64,000 bases of DNA from Nonomuraea dietziae. Its GTDB lineage: Bacteria; Actinomycetota; Actinomycetes; Streptosporangiales; Streptosporangiaceae. Each line of letters begins with the position of its first letter. The stretch's first letter is position 1. The stretch covers positions 3,658,001-3,722,000 of the forward strand of contig NZ_JACIBV010000001.1 of assembly GCF_014195505.1 (NCBI RefSeq). The letters run 5' to 3'. Below the pieces are notes generated by a model. That model was not told the DNA's origin and made no database searches. It saw only the letters and a list, made by a program, of their open reading frames with translations. A program made the translations under genes and the position numbers. Positions 63,901 to 64,000 of the stretch are shown here, piece after piece.

Positions 63901-64000
63901 TTTGGGAGCGATTGCTCTCACTGGGTGAGAATCCCGTCACCGATCGGGAGGACACCGCCGTTCCCCGCGCGGGGGACGGCGTCACCTCGGCGCTCCTCGC

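Overview
The window is high-GC actinobacterial chromosome. GTG starts are frequent, stop/start overlaps of the ATGA or GTGA type are common, and nearly every gene throws long antisense shadow ORFs. The gene content (two conservons, a PF04672-type methyltransferase, a DUF2469 gene, adjacent signal peptidases, the order ffh-rpsP-khpA-rimM-trmD-rplS-lepB-lepB-rnhB-DUF2469-yraN-comM-dprA-xerC ... rpsB-tsf-pyrH-frr-cdsA-rlmN) points to a filamentous actinomycete, most likely Streptosporangiales (Nonomuraea-like). That placement is inference; no whiG is present between dprA and rpsB.

Layout. 1-8.1 kb: end of a sugar-type ABC locus (lipoprotein), an AI-2E family membrane protein, a ureohydrolase plus NCS1 transporter operon diverging from a PucR-type regulator, and a two-gene ABC exporter. 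8.1-36.9 kb: the conserved translation, cell-envelope and DNA-uptake block, mostly on the minus strand, interrupted by a SUFU-like gene, a methyltransferase, an ArsR/MFS pair, a GNAT/CoA-transferase pair and an M23 peptidase. 37.0-41.3 kb and 51.5-56.3 kb: two paralogous conservons (sensor kinase-like, Roadblock, DUF742, Ras-like GTPase), both on the minus strand. Between them (41.7-51.4 kb) lies a doubled NitT/TauT-type ABC importer with one ATPase, an O-methyltransferase, a nitrilase-fold protein lacking catalytic residues, a small unknown protein and an aldehyde dehydrogenase. 56.5-63.7 kb: a second aldehyde dehydrogenase, an MGT glycosyltransferase diverging from a TetR regulator, and a polyamine-type ABC importer (potDBCA). 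A near-identical 16-bp palindrome in front of the glycosyltransferase/tetR pair and in front of potD ties the last two into one probable regulon.

Two features stand out at sequence level. First, three unrelated genes (pyrH, the arsR-like gene and comM) are each split by one extra base at the same plus-strand motif, AGGCC read as AGGGCC. pyrH is normally essential, so this looks like a systematic sequencing or assembly artefact rather than three mutations. Second, almost every gap in the 11-35 kb block is filled with its own private family of degenerate tandem repeats (units of about 23, 28, 43, 44, 50, 56, 85, 108 and 146 bp). At least two of these arrays visibly grow out of the 3' end of the neighbouring gene, including its stop codon.

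No rRNA, tRNA, CRISPR array, insertion sequence or prophage gene was found.
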